A DNA stretch of 64,000 bases from Gossypium raimondii (Eukaryota > Streptophyta > Magnoliopsida > Malvales > Malvaceae), in assembly GCF_025698545.1 (NCBI RefSeq), contig NC_068576.1, positions 51,618,390-51,682,389 on the forward strand. The letters run 5' to 3'. Position numbers and translations under genes: made by a program. The notes under the pieces were generated by a model. The model was given only the letters and a program-made list of their open reading frames with translations. It made no database searches and was not told where the DNA came from. Shown here piece by piece: positions 23,945 to 35,040 of this stretch. Each line of letters opens with the position of its first letter. The first letter of the stretch is position 1.

Positions 23945-24600
23945 ATTCCCTTTTGCCCAATAAATGTGGAAGGCATCTAGTTTTATTTATTCTCAACCTC
24001 CAATAATTCCTTCTTTTTTGTTGATAGGTGGGTTAAAGTTTTGGACATGTTCAATCAGAGTGGGCAAGGTAATAACCTAAGCCCTATTGCTTAGATTTGT
24101 TGGAGCATGTGAAAAGCTTGAAATGATTCTACTATTAACAGAATCAAATCAAGTCTAGAGATGGTTTGGTAATCAACCATGGCCAATCACCATGAGTTCA
24201 TAATCCATAATAGATTTATTTCTTCATCAACAAAGAAGAGTACAACATTCATTGAATAGTACCCTTTAGCAATTAATACAATCAGATTAATACGAATTTT
24301 GCTTGGCAGATAAGATAGATGCTTTTGGCTTAGATATCAGAGTCAAGGATGGCAATATTTGATCATGGAATCTGATAATTTGGGTTTGATTAATATGCTT
24401 AGTGGTAAATGTGATGCATTTAGGATATTGATGTGATCATTTATGATATCCAACAACAATTGTTATCTCCACACTCTATCATTAAGTTTTGTGAAGGAAA
24501 CAAAGTACTGGATCGGATGGTTAAGAAAATGATGAATTGAATCTACCCTCCTAATTGAATTGTATTCGTCATTAATGAGTTGAAATATTTGTTGTAATTT
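23945..24600 (+). pseudogene. LINE pseudogene, right part (RNase H-like)
   Basis: This continues the LINE interrupted at 20756. The plus-strand translation with stops gives WVKVLDMFNQSGQGNN, IKSSLEMVW, MESDNLGLINMLSGK and IIKFCEGNKVLDRMVKKM. The last two match the C-terminal RNase H region of plant LINEs ('EsDs..lv..l.g', '..f..gN.vAd.lAk'). The order and strand agree with the zf-RVT part on the other side of the copia insertion, so the two pieces are one old element. Its 3' end is not sharply defined. A T-run follows at about 24598. Confidence 0.7.
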
Positions 24601-24610
24601 TTTTTTTTTG

Positions 24611-25029
24611 CGAATCAAAGATATTGTTTACATCCATTTTACAATCTACGGAGACTTAATATTTTTGAGTTTCATGATTAACCCTTTTAACAATGTTATT
24701 TTCAAAGTTTGGATCAAAATTCTTTCACTAAGAATTTAATGTGTCTTACCATTCTGCTTAACACTTACTTGTTAACATTAATTTTTTATATATAATTCCT
24801 ACTACTCATACCCACAATCCTTAATTTGAAGCCAATCCTCCTAATTGTTGGAACAATAATAATAATTGACTTAAGACTTAATTTATGTTAAATTTCTATT
24901 TTTTTAACGAAAAGAAATTATAGTTAGAGTGTGGGAGGGGCTAGACCAAGGAAAAAAACCCGTAAGAGTGAGTCACTCAAATCCGATCCTAAAGCTTATT
25001 CGACATCGAAGTCACTAACTATAGTTGAT
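24611..25029. other. Short intergenic gap
   Basis: AT-rich sequence with no feature that I can name between the LINE relic and the MULE. Confidence 0.5.
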
Positions 25030-25194
25030 TTTTACTTCGGTTATTTTACCAAATTAGTCCAAAAAATATTATATTTACAAAAAAAAACCCAGGTTTAAAA
25101 ACAATCAACAAAATAACCTAAAATGAACAGTACCCACTCGTTTTTTGCACCCATGATTGCCTAATAATTGTGTCAGACTTAAAAAATTAATTTT

Positions 25195-25870
25195 TGGGTT
25201 TTGGCACATCAATGGCGGAACCAGTATTTTTTAAAATTGTATAATCTTGATATCTGAAAAACGAAAAAAAGAAAAACGAAAAAAAATTTGGGTGTTGGCA
25301 CATCAATGGCGGCACCAGATAAATTAAAAAAATTCTTTTTTATTAGTGTCGAATCGAGATATAAATATCTGAAAAAATTGGTCTTTCTCACATCAATGGC
25401 GGCACCCAGTACAAATTTAAAAAAAATTCTTTTTTTTCATGTCAAAATCAGATATAAATATACGAAAAAAATTAAAAAAAAAATTTGGTGGTGGCCTGTC
25501 AATGGCCGGCACCCAGTACAAATAAAAAAAATCTTCTTTTTTCATGTCAGAATCATATATAAATTTACGAAAAAAAATTTTGGTGCTGGCCTGTCAATGG
25601 CGGACACTTACTACAAAATTTAAATAAAAATTCTTTTTTTAGTGTCGAATCGATATAAATATCTGAAAAAATAAAAAAATTTTGGGTGTTGCCTCACAAA
25701 TGCCAAGACTCCAGATTTAATTTTTAAAAAATTATTGTCAGAATCAGATATAAATATACGAAAAAATTAAAAAAAATTTGGGTGCTGGCCTGTCAATGGT
25801 TGGCACCCAGTACAAATTTTTAAAAAAAATTCTTTTTTTTGTGTCAGAATCAGATACAAATATACGAAGT
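25195..25870 (-). repeat. Left subterminal array of the MULE, about 7 units
   Basis: Units of about 100 bp have cores near 25205, 25299, 25390, 25494, 25589, 25690 and 25791. The best preserved core is GGGTGCTGGCC, a 7-nt loop (TGTCAAT), then a GGCC(A/G)GCACCC-type arm. The cores are separated by homopurine/homopyrimidine tracts and 'cagatataaatatacga'. It is inverted relative to the array at 30560-31650. Confidence 0.9.
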
Positions 25871-26069
25871 CATATATTACAAACATTTAGATTTTCTTCA
25901 CATATTAATTGCCTTTTTTTTTATTTCCTCCTATTTACTATTACAAAATTAAAATCCCCAAGTCCCATATATTTTTTGTAAATTTAGAATTTAGTTTGTA
26001 TATTTTTATTTTTAAGAATTTAGTCCTTATATTTTTAAATATTACGAAGTCATATATTCAAACAAATAA

Positions 26070-27690
26070 TTATATTAGATTCATTAAATAAATATTAAAA
26101 AAAGAAAAAAATGTAAAAATAAAAGAAATATTTGCATAATAAATTTTAAGAAAGTAAAAATTAATATAAAAATTTAAAATTGTTGCGATCCTGGGGACGT
26201 CCCCGGCACTGGCGTGTAACGATCCGGATGCCTCCGTCGGCAATGCCGTGTACCTTGCTGAGGCGTTTGATAATTGCCCGGTCCAGAGTCCTGTGTCCCT
26301 TCCGGTGTAGTTAAAAGGTGGAATAATTATATTCATTGAAATCGGGACTTAATTGGTATTGCGTGACCAGAGGTGCCGATGGAAAAATATCCTCAATGGT
26401 GGGTGTACGTGCTTCGAGGTGGAAGTTCGGGTGGTATGAGGATGATGATCCGGATCGTGTCGGATGTTGACGGTGGAGGTTGTCACCCAAAAAATCTTCA
26501 AATGATGGAGGAACTTCATGCACTGGATCCAGATCTACGAACTGTGATGATGAATCAGATACTTTATTTTCGGCCCCAAATGGTGGAACTCGGTTACTAC
26601 GCGGTTGGGCGTTCCTTGATTGCCATCGCGAAGAATCAGGTCGCCCGTCTCTTTGGATCAGCATGTACTGACCCTGGAATATGAAGGGTTTCCCATGTGC
26701 CATATACCATGCTGCGTACTCAGGCGTAGGAGAGAACCCTCCCTCTAAGACATACAAGGGTGGGCGCCTCAAATGTCGCTGATTCCACAGAAAGATATAT
26801 GGTTCATGTTTCTGTGCCTAATTTAAAGAGTCCCGACCCGGTCCCTTTTTATCCATTCCGTGGACATCTGAGATGTCAACGGGAGGGTTTGGGATAGGCT
26901 ATGCGCAACCGAATTGCCTCAAAACCCGACCTCCATCGTGCCACTCTACCATATGAAAATTAATCAACAGCACATTAGACACGAACACGTGTTGCTGCTC
27001 GACCACCCATGACGGTATGAGTGCTACGAGATCTTCCTGAGTATATGGCATCCATATAAACTGCAAAATAAATACAACACGTTACTCTATATTTTTATTT
27101 AGATTTAAAAAATTATATTTGGAATCGTAATTTACGCCATCGCCGGAATGAGTCTCTATCATCATACGGTACACAGGTAGTGGCGGGGATCGTCCAATTT
27201 CCGGTACAGTTGTCCATCTAAAAAAAATTTATCAAATTATTTTTCTCATGCAAAAAATAAAGAATATTAATAAATGGCCAGACATATTTAACTACATATT
27301 TACCTATTAACAAATGGCCAGACATAGGGTTGATGGCCCACTGATGCAAGAAATGGCATTCGGTATAATGCCCAAGACTGTAGTAGAAGGCAGCAACCGC
27401 CCATTGTTTTCGTAGTCAGCTTTGTCGCTCGACAAAGCTCGCGGTATAAGCATGCCAACACTGCCGAGCCCCAACTAAATCTTCCAGCATGCTCGAGATC
27501 CTCTAACAATGGGAGATACATTATCGAGACTTTATTTTGATTGACCTCGGGCAAAAGTATCTTACCTATTTGTTTCAGAATGAACGCTCTTGCAGCGTAC
27601 ATAATGTCCATCTGCGTTGGACTGCTCGGAAGATGCTCGAATTTTATATTTCCAATGCAAATTTCAAATTTTACAAGAATATGTGCTTAA
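26070..27690 (-). pseudogene. Plant mobile domain (PMD/MAIN-like) gene, decayed
   Basis: Minus strand, downstream of the transposase. The segment 27611-27300 translates to YAARAFILKQIGKILLP, then RFSWGSAVLACLYRELC, then GGCCLLLQSWALYRMPFL. This is the diagnostic core of the plant mobile domain ('sWGsavLa.LYreL', 'G...lLQsWa..r.p'). A donor-like GTAAATATG follows at 27301. Further exons read FIWMPYTQEDLVALIP (about 27060), VEWHDGGRVLRQFG (about 26920) and a Ser/Pro-rich C-terminus (26772-26311). In-frame stops occur after FGCA (about 26899) and before AQKHEPY (about 26820), and the N-terminal half of the domain is missing. In plants PMD proteins act in gene silencing and development, and PMDs are also found on transposons. 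Function here is inferred from homology only. Confidence 0.8.
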
Positions 27691-27697
27691 TATTATA

Positions 27698-30459
27698 TCA
27701 GTCGTCATCTTGGAGTCCAGCATTACGAGACGATTGACCAGAAACATAGACACGATGTGGGCATGTTGATCGGTTGTGTCCGGATATTCGATACACAGTG
27801 CACAATTTCGGTTCACCCGTCTCCCTAACGTCTATGTCATTTCGAATTCTTGTCGATTGAGGTCGACCTTTAGGATGCCTGCAGAGACTACGGGCAGGCA
27901 CCATCTCGAAAGCAGGCGGTGGAACTTCCCAGTTTGAGACATCGGGCATTACAAGAAATTCGTTCCCCCATATACGAAATGCGCGTTGCAACGTGTAGAT
28001 CTCGTCTATGAATTGTTCAACATTTAAGTTTGCTCTCGCACACGCTGCATGAACATGCGCACACGGATATCGAAGAGTCTGAAATATTCTGCACTCACAT
28101 CGCCTGTTTCGCAGATCAATTGCGTACGACCTAAGTGGAAGACCCGAACGGCGACCGATGTACTCCTGTACTCGGAAAGTCTCCAAGTCACGTGAATACA
28201 ATTCTGCGTTCATTGTTTGTGCCCTTCGACTATATACCGCCATGGCCTTTCAGACGACCTCTACGTACACGTGCCTGGCTTCGATCTGATTAGCTTGTTT
28301 CAACCCCATCTTAGGCATCAATGTCGCCAACCTATAGAATGTTACCGAGAATACAACAGAAATCGGGAGATGGCGTGTGCGCCTCAATACAGAGTTGACC
28401 GCCTCCACGAGGTTAGTCGTCATCTGCCAACACCGAAACCCTTCATCGTAACATTGAGTCCGTTGCCAGTTTTCCATGCTCCCCAACCATATCCGGAGAT
28501 TTGTTTGTAAAGATGACAACTGAGATTCAAGCCTTGCGAACCTCTGCCTGAATCTTCTAGTTCTAACTCATAGGCTGCATATTTAATTTCACTCCACCAA
28601 ATTAAAAACAATACAATTTTTGGAAAGTAATTTTTTAAATAAATACAAACAAATTGTTTTACCCATGTTCACAAGTTCTTTTTTCCAATCTTTATTCTTG
28701 TAATCTCTATGAAAGTTTGCCGCGATGTGCCGGATGCAATAAACAGACCTCTACGGAACCCCCGATTTCCTTATCGCAGCAAGTAATCCTTTCGATCTAT
28801 CTGATATAAGACAAATATTGTCTTCTCTGACCACGTGCCTCCGTAAATTTGTGAGGAAAAATTCCCAATACTCGAAGCACTCACGCTTCACGATGGCGAA
28901 AGCGATTGGAAGTACATTTCGATTACCGTCTTGTGCAACAGCAATCAGGAGGATTTGTGTGTATTTGCCATACAACTACGTCCCATCCACCTGCAACATT
29001 GGCTTGCAATAAGGGAAGGCCCTAACGCACGGCTCGAACGTCCAAAACAACCGGTGAAAAGCTCGTTTCCCCGGTTGTATCTCATTGTCAGGGCTTTTAT
29101 ATGGCAGTGTCTGCAAATCAGTGACTGTGCCCGGCACATACTCATGCATTCCAGCTATCCACCCTTGAAGCTCGTTGTAGGACACATCCCAATCACCATA
29201 CAACTCTCGCATCGCCATTTGCTTTGCCCACCATGCCTTTGGGTACGACACTTTATACTTGAATCGAGCTTGCATATCCGCAATAAGGACCGACACTTGT
29301 ATGGTAGGAGACTCTTTCACCAAAGGGATGATGCAGTTGCATATAGTTTTTACATCTAACTTTCTATGGTCTTGCGACATACGAGCAGACGTGCATATGT
29401 GTGGACCTTCTAATTTCCTTATCATCCACATCTGTGTCTGCTGCATTAACGCGGCCCGGACACACCATTTACAACCAGTTGACGGTTTCCAACATTCTCC
29501 TGCGTACAAAGACTGCGTCAACTTCGTTACTTTATAATCCACACCTAACTTCAAGCTAAGTTGTTTGATAGCATGTAAACAGTCTTTTTTGTTGTCAAAT
29601 TGTTGCTCTATAAACAACTCGTCTTCATCAAATTCATTGTGAACTAAGTGAGTCGGCACAATATCTGGGTATTCCGAGAACTCGCGTGCAAGAGCTGCAT
29701 CAGGATCCACGTCGCTCATGAAGGTTCCTGGATTATTTCTTATAACTATACCAGGGCCCGTGTTTCCAGCCGAATGGGGGATCGCATTTTCACCCTCTAC
29801 CGGCCCTTCCTCGTCTATGTCTTAAGGGATATCATCTAAATCGGGGTCACTAAAATCATCGTTGGGATCATGGTGGGACTGATCATCATTATCGGACCCT
29901 TCATCACAATCTTCTATGGTGGCCAACACCTCTAGATGGATCTCTAGACAATGACTCGAGTATGGGGTGTTTTACGAACATCCACCAGTGTTTGGATTTT
30001 CGGGAGTTGGCGTTGACAATACAAACCCTGACTGATCTTCCCAAGGGACGTTAAGATCAAAATCAATTCCGGAGCGCTGGCTTGCTGGAATTACCATTTG
30101 AATGGGATCCGGTTCAGTTATCTCCGCGGACAACTCAACTGGATTGGGATTTTCTATACCAGGGGGCAATAAATTGCTATCATTGTACCTAAATCATCAT
30201 CATCTACAAGCTCCATTTCTGATAACTTTAGCGGATCAGTTGAAATAGGAAATCTATAAAACAGTCTTGACATTTGCTTTCCGCAACGGCTTGCTATCTT
30301 TGTACTGATTTTTCGTTTGAAATCCGACAGCGAAATCTGTTTGTTGAATCTCATTCCTATTTTTTTCCAGCTTTGGAATACACATTCTTCTTCATTTGTA
30401 TTTATCATTTCACCATCGAAATGAATATAAACAAAAAGTATTTGAAAACTCATTTTCAA
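27698..30459 (-). pseudogene. MULE transposase pseudogene (MuDR family)
   Basis: Minus-strand order: an N-terminal segment from 30459 (FQILFVYIHFDGEMI, RLFYRFPISTDPLK); an acidic linker; a zinc-binding MuDR domain (QFDNKKDCLHAIKQLSLKLG, CKWCVRAAL); then the transposase core with VDGT, LLIAVAQDGNRNVLPIAFA and LISDRSKGLLAAI, carrying two of the DDE aspartates. Next come a SWIM zinc finger (CECRIFQTLRYPCAHVHAAC) and a zinc knuckle (CTVYRISGHNRSTCP). Breaks: an in-frame TAG right after VDGT (28976-28978), TAG after SGVP (about 28749), TGA after VEVV (about 28244), a stop after DDIP (about 29822), and frameshifts near 30165 (a C-run) and 28553. The second knuckle Cys is Tyr. An intron is likely at about 28590-28680. 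Confidence 0.92.
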
Positions 30460-30559
30460 AAAAAAAATTTACTTTCTTTTAAACAGAGGGAAAAAAGAAC
30501 TTTTCAAACTAGACAAATGGAAGATGAAATGACCTATATATATATATATATGATTGTAC

Positions 30560-31650
30560 TGGGTGTCGGCCATTGACAGGCTAGCACCCAAAATTTTTTT
30601 TCATTTTTTTCGTATATTTATATTTGATTCTGACACAATTTTTTTTTTAAATTTGTACTGGGTGCCGACCATTGACAGGCCAGCACCAAAATTTATTTAT
30701 TTATTTATTTTTTTCGTATATTTATATCTAATTCTGAAACGAATTTTTTTAAAATTTGTACTGGGTGCCGGCCATTGACAGGTCAGCACCCAAAAAAGTT
30801 TTTTTTAAAAATTTTTGTTCGTATATTTATGTTTGATCCTGACACGAAAAAAAAAGAAAAACATTTTTTTAAAATTTGTACTGGGTGCCGGCCTATATTT
30901 TTAATTTTTTTCGTATATTTATATCTGATTCTGACACGAAAAAAAAGAATTTTTTTTAAATTTGTACTGGGTGCCGGCCATTGACAGGCTAGCACCCAAA
31001 AATTATATTTTTTAATTTTTTTCGTATATTTATATCTGATTCTGACACTAAAAAAACAGAATTTTTTTAAAATTTGTATTGGGTGCCGGCCATTGACAGG
31101 CCAGCACCCAAAATAATTTTTTTTAATTTTTTCGTATATTTATATCTAATTCTGACATGAAAAAAAAGAAATTTTTATTAAATTTGTACTGGGTGCCGGC
31201 CATTGGCAGACCAGCATCCAAAATAAATTTGTTTATTTTTTTCGTATATTTATATCTGATTCTGACACGAAAAAAAAGAATTTTTTTAAAATTTGTACTG
31301 GGTGCCGGCTATTGATAGGCTAGCACCCAAAATATTTTTTTTATTTTTTCGTATATTTATCTCTGATTCTGACACGAAAAAAAAAGAAATTTTTTTTCTA
31401 GAATTTGTACTGGGTGCCGGCCATTGACATGCCAACACCCAATATAAATTTTTTTTCTTTTTTTCGTATATTTATATATGATTCTGACACGAAAAAAAAG
31501 GAATTTTTTTAAAAATTTGTACTGGGTGCCGGCCATTGACAGGCCAGCACCCAAAATTTTTTTTTCGTTTTTATTTTTTCCTTTTTTCGTATTTTAGTAT
31601 TATACAATTTAAAAAAAAATACCTGGGTTCCGGCCATTGACAGGCCAAAA
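30560..31650 (+). repeat. Right subterminal array of the MULE, 11 units
   Basis: Cores beginning GGGTGCCGGCC occur at about 30561, 30660, 30763, 30883 (truncated), 30969, 31081, 31191, 31300, 31412, 31523 and 31624, a period of about 85-120 bp. A typical unit holds the hairpin core GGGTGCCGGCC-ATTGACA-GGCCAGCACCC, then T/A-rich tracts, then TTCGTATATTTATATCTG and ATTCTGACACGA. It is the inverted counterpart of the 25195-25870 array. Confidence 0.95.
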
Positions 31651-31821
31651 CCCAAAAAATTAATTTTTTTAAGTTTGACACAATTATTAGGCAATCATGG
31701 GTGCAAAAAACGAGTGGGCACTGTTCATTTTAAGTTATTTTGGTGATTGTTTTTAAACCTGGATTATTTTTGTAAATATAATTTTTTTTTAGACTAATTT
31801 AGTAAAATAGCCTTTTACTTC

Positions 31822-34800
31822 TAAGCATATCTCCGTACAGTTGATCCCTACAAATATCACCTTACTCGACAATCCAAATAATTTAACTTTACAATACAAT
31901 TTCCATATGCATATAGTTGTACAGGTTTGGTGGACGAAGCTTCCCTTCGCTCTTGGACCCTTCTCATTTTACCCGAAACCAAGTACTTTAGTACTAAAAA
32001 GAAGTTGATAAATCATAAGAGCAAAGAAATATTTGTACTAGTACGTAGGGCTAATAGCAAATCGATTTTAATTCTACTGTTTGGTTTTATTTTTATTAAA
32101 TTCCACTTGATTTTTATTTAACTGTTACTTAAATTTATTCAGTTCGATTTATAACATAAATTTTTTTGTTATTGTTTAAATCAAATCAAATCAAATCAAT
32201 TTTATTTTATTTTATTTATAATTAATTTACAAATTCTTTTATATTTTTATATAATATAAAAATAAAATATTTTAAATATAAATTAGAGAAAATAACATAA
32301 AATATATACAAATATACTTTTATTTTTTTAATAATCATTTACAAAGCGATTTGAAATTAGGTTTCGATGCGGTTGGATTACTTTTGATAGTAAACAATAT
32401 GATTTGTACGCTTTATGTTAAGTTGATTATTTGTTTGTATTAAATTATGAAGTAAAGATTTGAAGGTTAAAATATGCTCTAAATCTCTATACACTTTTTA
32501 TATTTGGAATTTAGTCTCTACTTTTATTTTTAGGAATTTAATTCTTCTACTTTTAAATTTAAAATTTAGGTCCAATTGTTATCACTATTAAATTTCTTCT
32601 ATTAAATTTCTTGAAGTGACATTTTGAACTTAATATATATATATTCAATTGGTAGTCATGTAACAATAAAAATAATGTCGTAAATATTGATTAGGGTTTT
32701 TTTGTTTGTTTGTTAAAAGCACTTGTTCGAATTCATCATATGATAAAATAAGTTTTTTGTTGTAGTGTTCTTAAGAAAATTGATGTCCACATTTGGTTTA
32801 TATAATCATCAATATTAACTATTTAGACTAACCAATGACATTATAAAGTCGAGGAACCAAATTATACAAAAATATTAAATCTCAAGTTTCAACATAGTAT
32901 GGGAGTCAAATTGAAATTTTTACCATGATCTTATAATGTTAAAGAAAAGAAGAAGATGGTAAACTCAAAAGAAATGGAAGCCACTCATCGGTCTCTAAGA
33001 CTCTTAAGACATTCAGATTATATATAACCACGTAATTTCTTTATGAAAAATTAACAATACTAACTATTTGGACTAATTAACAGAGTTATAAAACATAAAG
33101 ACTAAATTATGTTAGAAATTAAGATATAGAAATTAAATCACAATTTTAGGCATAACAAAGGGACACAATTGAAATTTAGCCACTGATATAATGTAAAGAG
33201 AGAGAAGAAGGTGAGCACCATGACTTGCCATGTGTTGGACTTCCTTTCTTATATAGAGTTAATAATATTTAAATAATTTAATATAATAATATTTGTAAAT
33301 ACTATTAAATAATTTAATATAACGATGTATAAAATAATATTTAATATATTTATACACCTTTTAAATAGTTAATGTCTAGTCTTGATTGATATTTTGGTTA
33401 AAAATGTTTTTTAAAAGTGTTACGAAAAATTGTAATTCGTTAATTAAATGTTTTTTAGATATAATGTTGAAAAGTAAAAATTAGTTAATTTATATAATAT
33501 TTGAATAATTTAATATGATGATACATGAAATATAAATTTAAATACCTTTTAAATAATTAATATAAATTACTTGTAAAATTAATCATACATAAACAAAATA
33601 TTTTAAAATTTTAAATATAATGATAAACAATATTTTAACAATTTAATATAATGATATTTTAATCATATTTAATTAAATCAATATAGTGATTAATGATATT
33701 TAAATAATTTAATATAACCATGCATGAAGTGTTTAAATAATTTAATATTATGATACATAAAATATCGTTAATCTAATTTTTATATAGGGAAGGATCCATT
33801 TGTACTAGCGTAAAATTTAAGTAGTTTTACACTATTCTATAACCTTTTATATGATTAATACTTGAATGATCCAACCATTGAATTTATTAAGATGTTTGTA
33901 CTTGCTATGCATGTAAATTTTTAGCCGATTCGATATCTCTATTATATCGATTTAAAATATTAGCTATATATTAATATATATTCAATGATTGAAAGTTTTT
34001 ACATAAAAGCAGTGGGTAAACATTTTAATTTATCGAAAGCTAACATGCATGATTTATATGAATGGAGCATGAAAGATGAAATATGTCAATTGGATTGTTA
34101 AAATATTAATCGTATAAAAAGTTACGAAAAATATAAAACCACTTAAATTTTATACCGATATAAATGAATACCACTCTTATTTTATATATCTTTTAATTAT
34201 AATTGATATAAATAGTAATATTCTTATAATTTTATTTTAAAACGTAAAATAAAAAATATCTAAATTTCAACTTTTACGTTTAAAAAAAATAATCTTTAAC
34301 AAAATTTCTACTCTAAAACCTATATATTTTTCATTACGGGTGAAAAAATAATTTTGATTTCGCCACAATAATGAAGAAATCGTTGAACTTTTTAAATAAA
34401 AAGGACCCACAAATTTTCAGAGCATCGGCTACGAGACACGCCGAAAGCCACCGTGCTTTGGGCTGTGGAGTCCATGCGTCTTCACTTGATCACAATGTAT
34501 AAGGTTGCCACGAACCTCGCTTATCTTCTTCTTTTCAATTGGGCCCACTCTATGAATTATTTTGTCAAGGTGATCATTCAAAAAAAATTATAACACAAGT
34601 TATTAAGAGTGTATTCCCATTCTACCCCAACAAAAAGTTTTGATTCCCCAAATAACCCCTCGCAACAACCGCCTCTCTGTCTGATTTCTTCAATCCCGAA
34701 AATGACCCTTATCTACCCCAAAATTTCAAACCAATCAAATTGTTTTTCATCCAGTGCAAAACTCCGGAGTCAAACCAAACCACGGAAGTTAAATACTCCA

Positions 34801-35040
34801 ATCAAAACCGACAGGGTGGTGACAGAACAATGTATGACAGCTGGTAACTTTATCATCCCCCCAATATGGAACGTTGATGTTCCGATTCGCCCTTGCTTTT
34901 TGTTCAAGTAAGGGAGATTAGAAGAAGAAAAAAGAAAAAGGAGAAAAAAAAATATTCACGGAAAAATCAAAAGCAAATGAGAGGAGAGAGATACAAAGAC
35001 TTCCGACTCTGAAAACTCCGTCAACGCTAGAACGATATAA
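31822..35040. other. AT-rich intergenic DNA left of RCD1
   Basis: No gene found. At about 32160-32215 there are short runs of (AATCA)n and (TTATT)n. At about 32465-32930 is a copy of a foldback repeat family. From 33240 to 34300 the sequence is almost pure AT, with many 'tttaaataatttaatataa' variants. The final part (about 34450-35040) is GC-richer and is probably the RCD1 promoter. Confidence 0.45.
32465..32930. repeat. Foldback repeat family A, copy 1
   Basis: Contains the family core 'ggaatttagtctctactttt', 'taggaatttaattcttctac' and 'aaatttaggtccaattgtt'. A diverged inverted counterpart lies at its right end. Related to 49090-49425 and 60840-61085, with fragments at about 3430-3510 and 25975-26060. 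Confidence 0.6.

Larger units (their letters stand above)
25039..31812 (-). mobile_element. Mutator-like element (MULE) with PMD gene, 6.8 kb
   Basis: The ends are inverted copies. The left start GGTTATTTTACCAAATTAGT matches the complement of the right end, GGCTATTTTACTAAATTAGT, and similarity continues for about 160 bp through the GTTTTTTGCACCCATGATTGC block. The flanks are a perfect 9-bp duplication, TTTTACTTC (25030-25038 and 31813-31821), the hallmark of MULE insertion. Inside the inverted ends lie two oppositely oriented tandem arrays. Between them, on the minus strand, are a decayed MULE transposase (27698-30459) and a decayed plant mobile domain gene (26070-27690). The coding regions are broken, so this copy is not autonomous, but the perfect duplication shows the boundaries are preserved. 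Confidence 0.95.

Noticed and set aside
25288..25981. Plus-strand frames rich in Lys/Phe in the left MULE array
   Set aside because: They are low-complexity translations of the tandem hairpin units.
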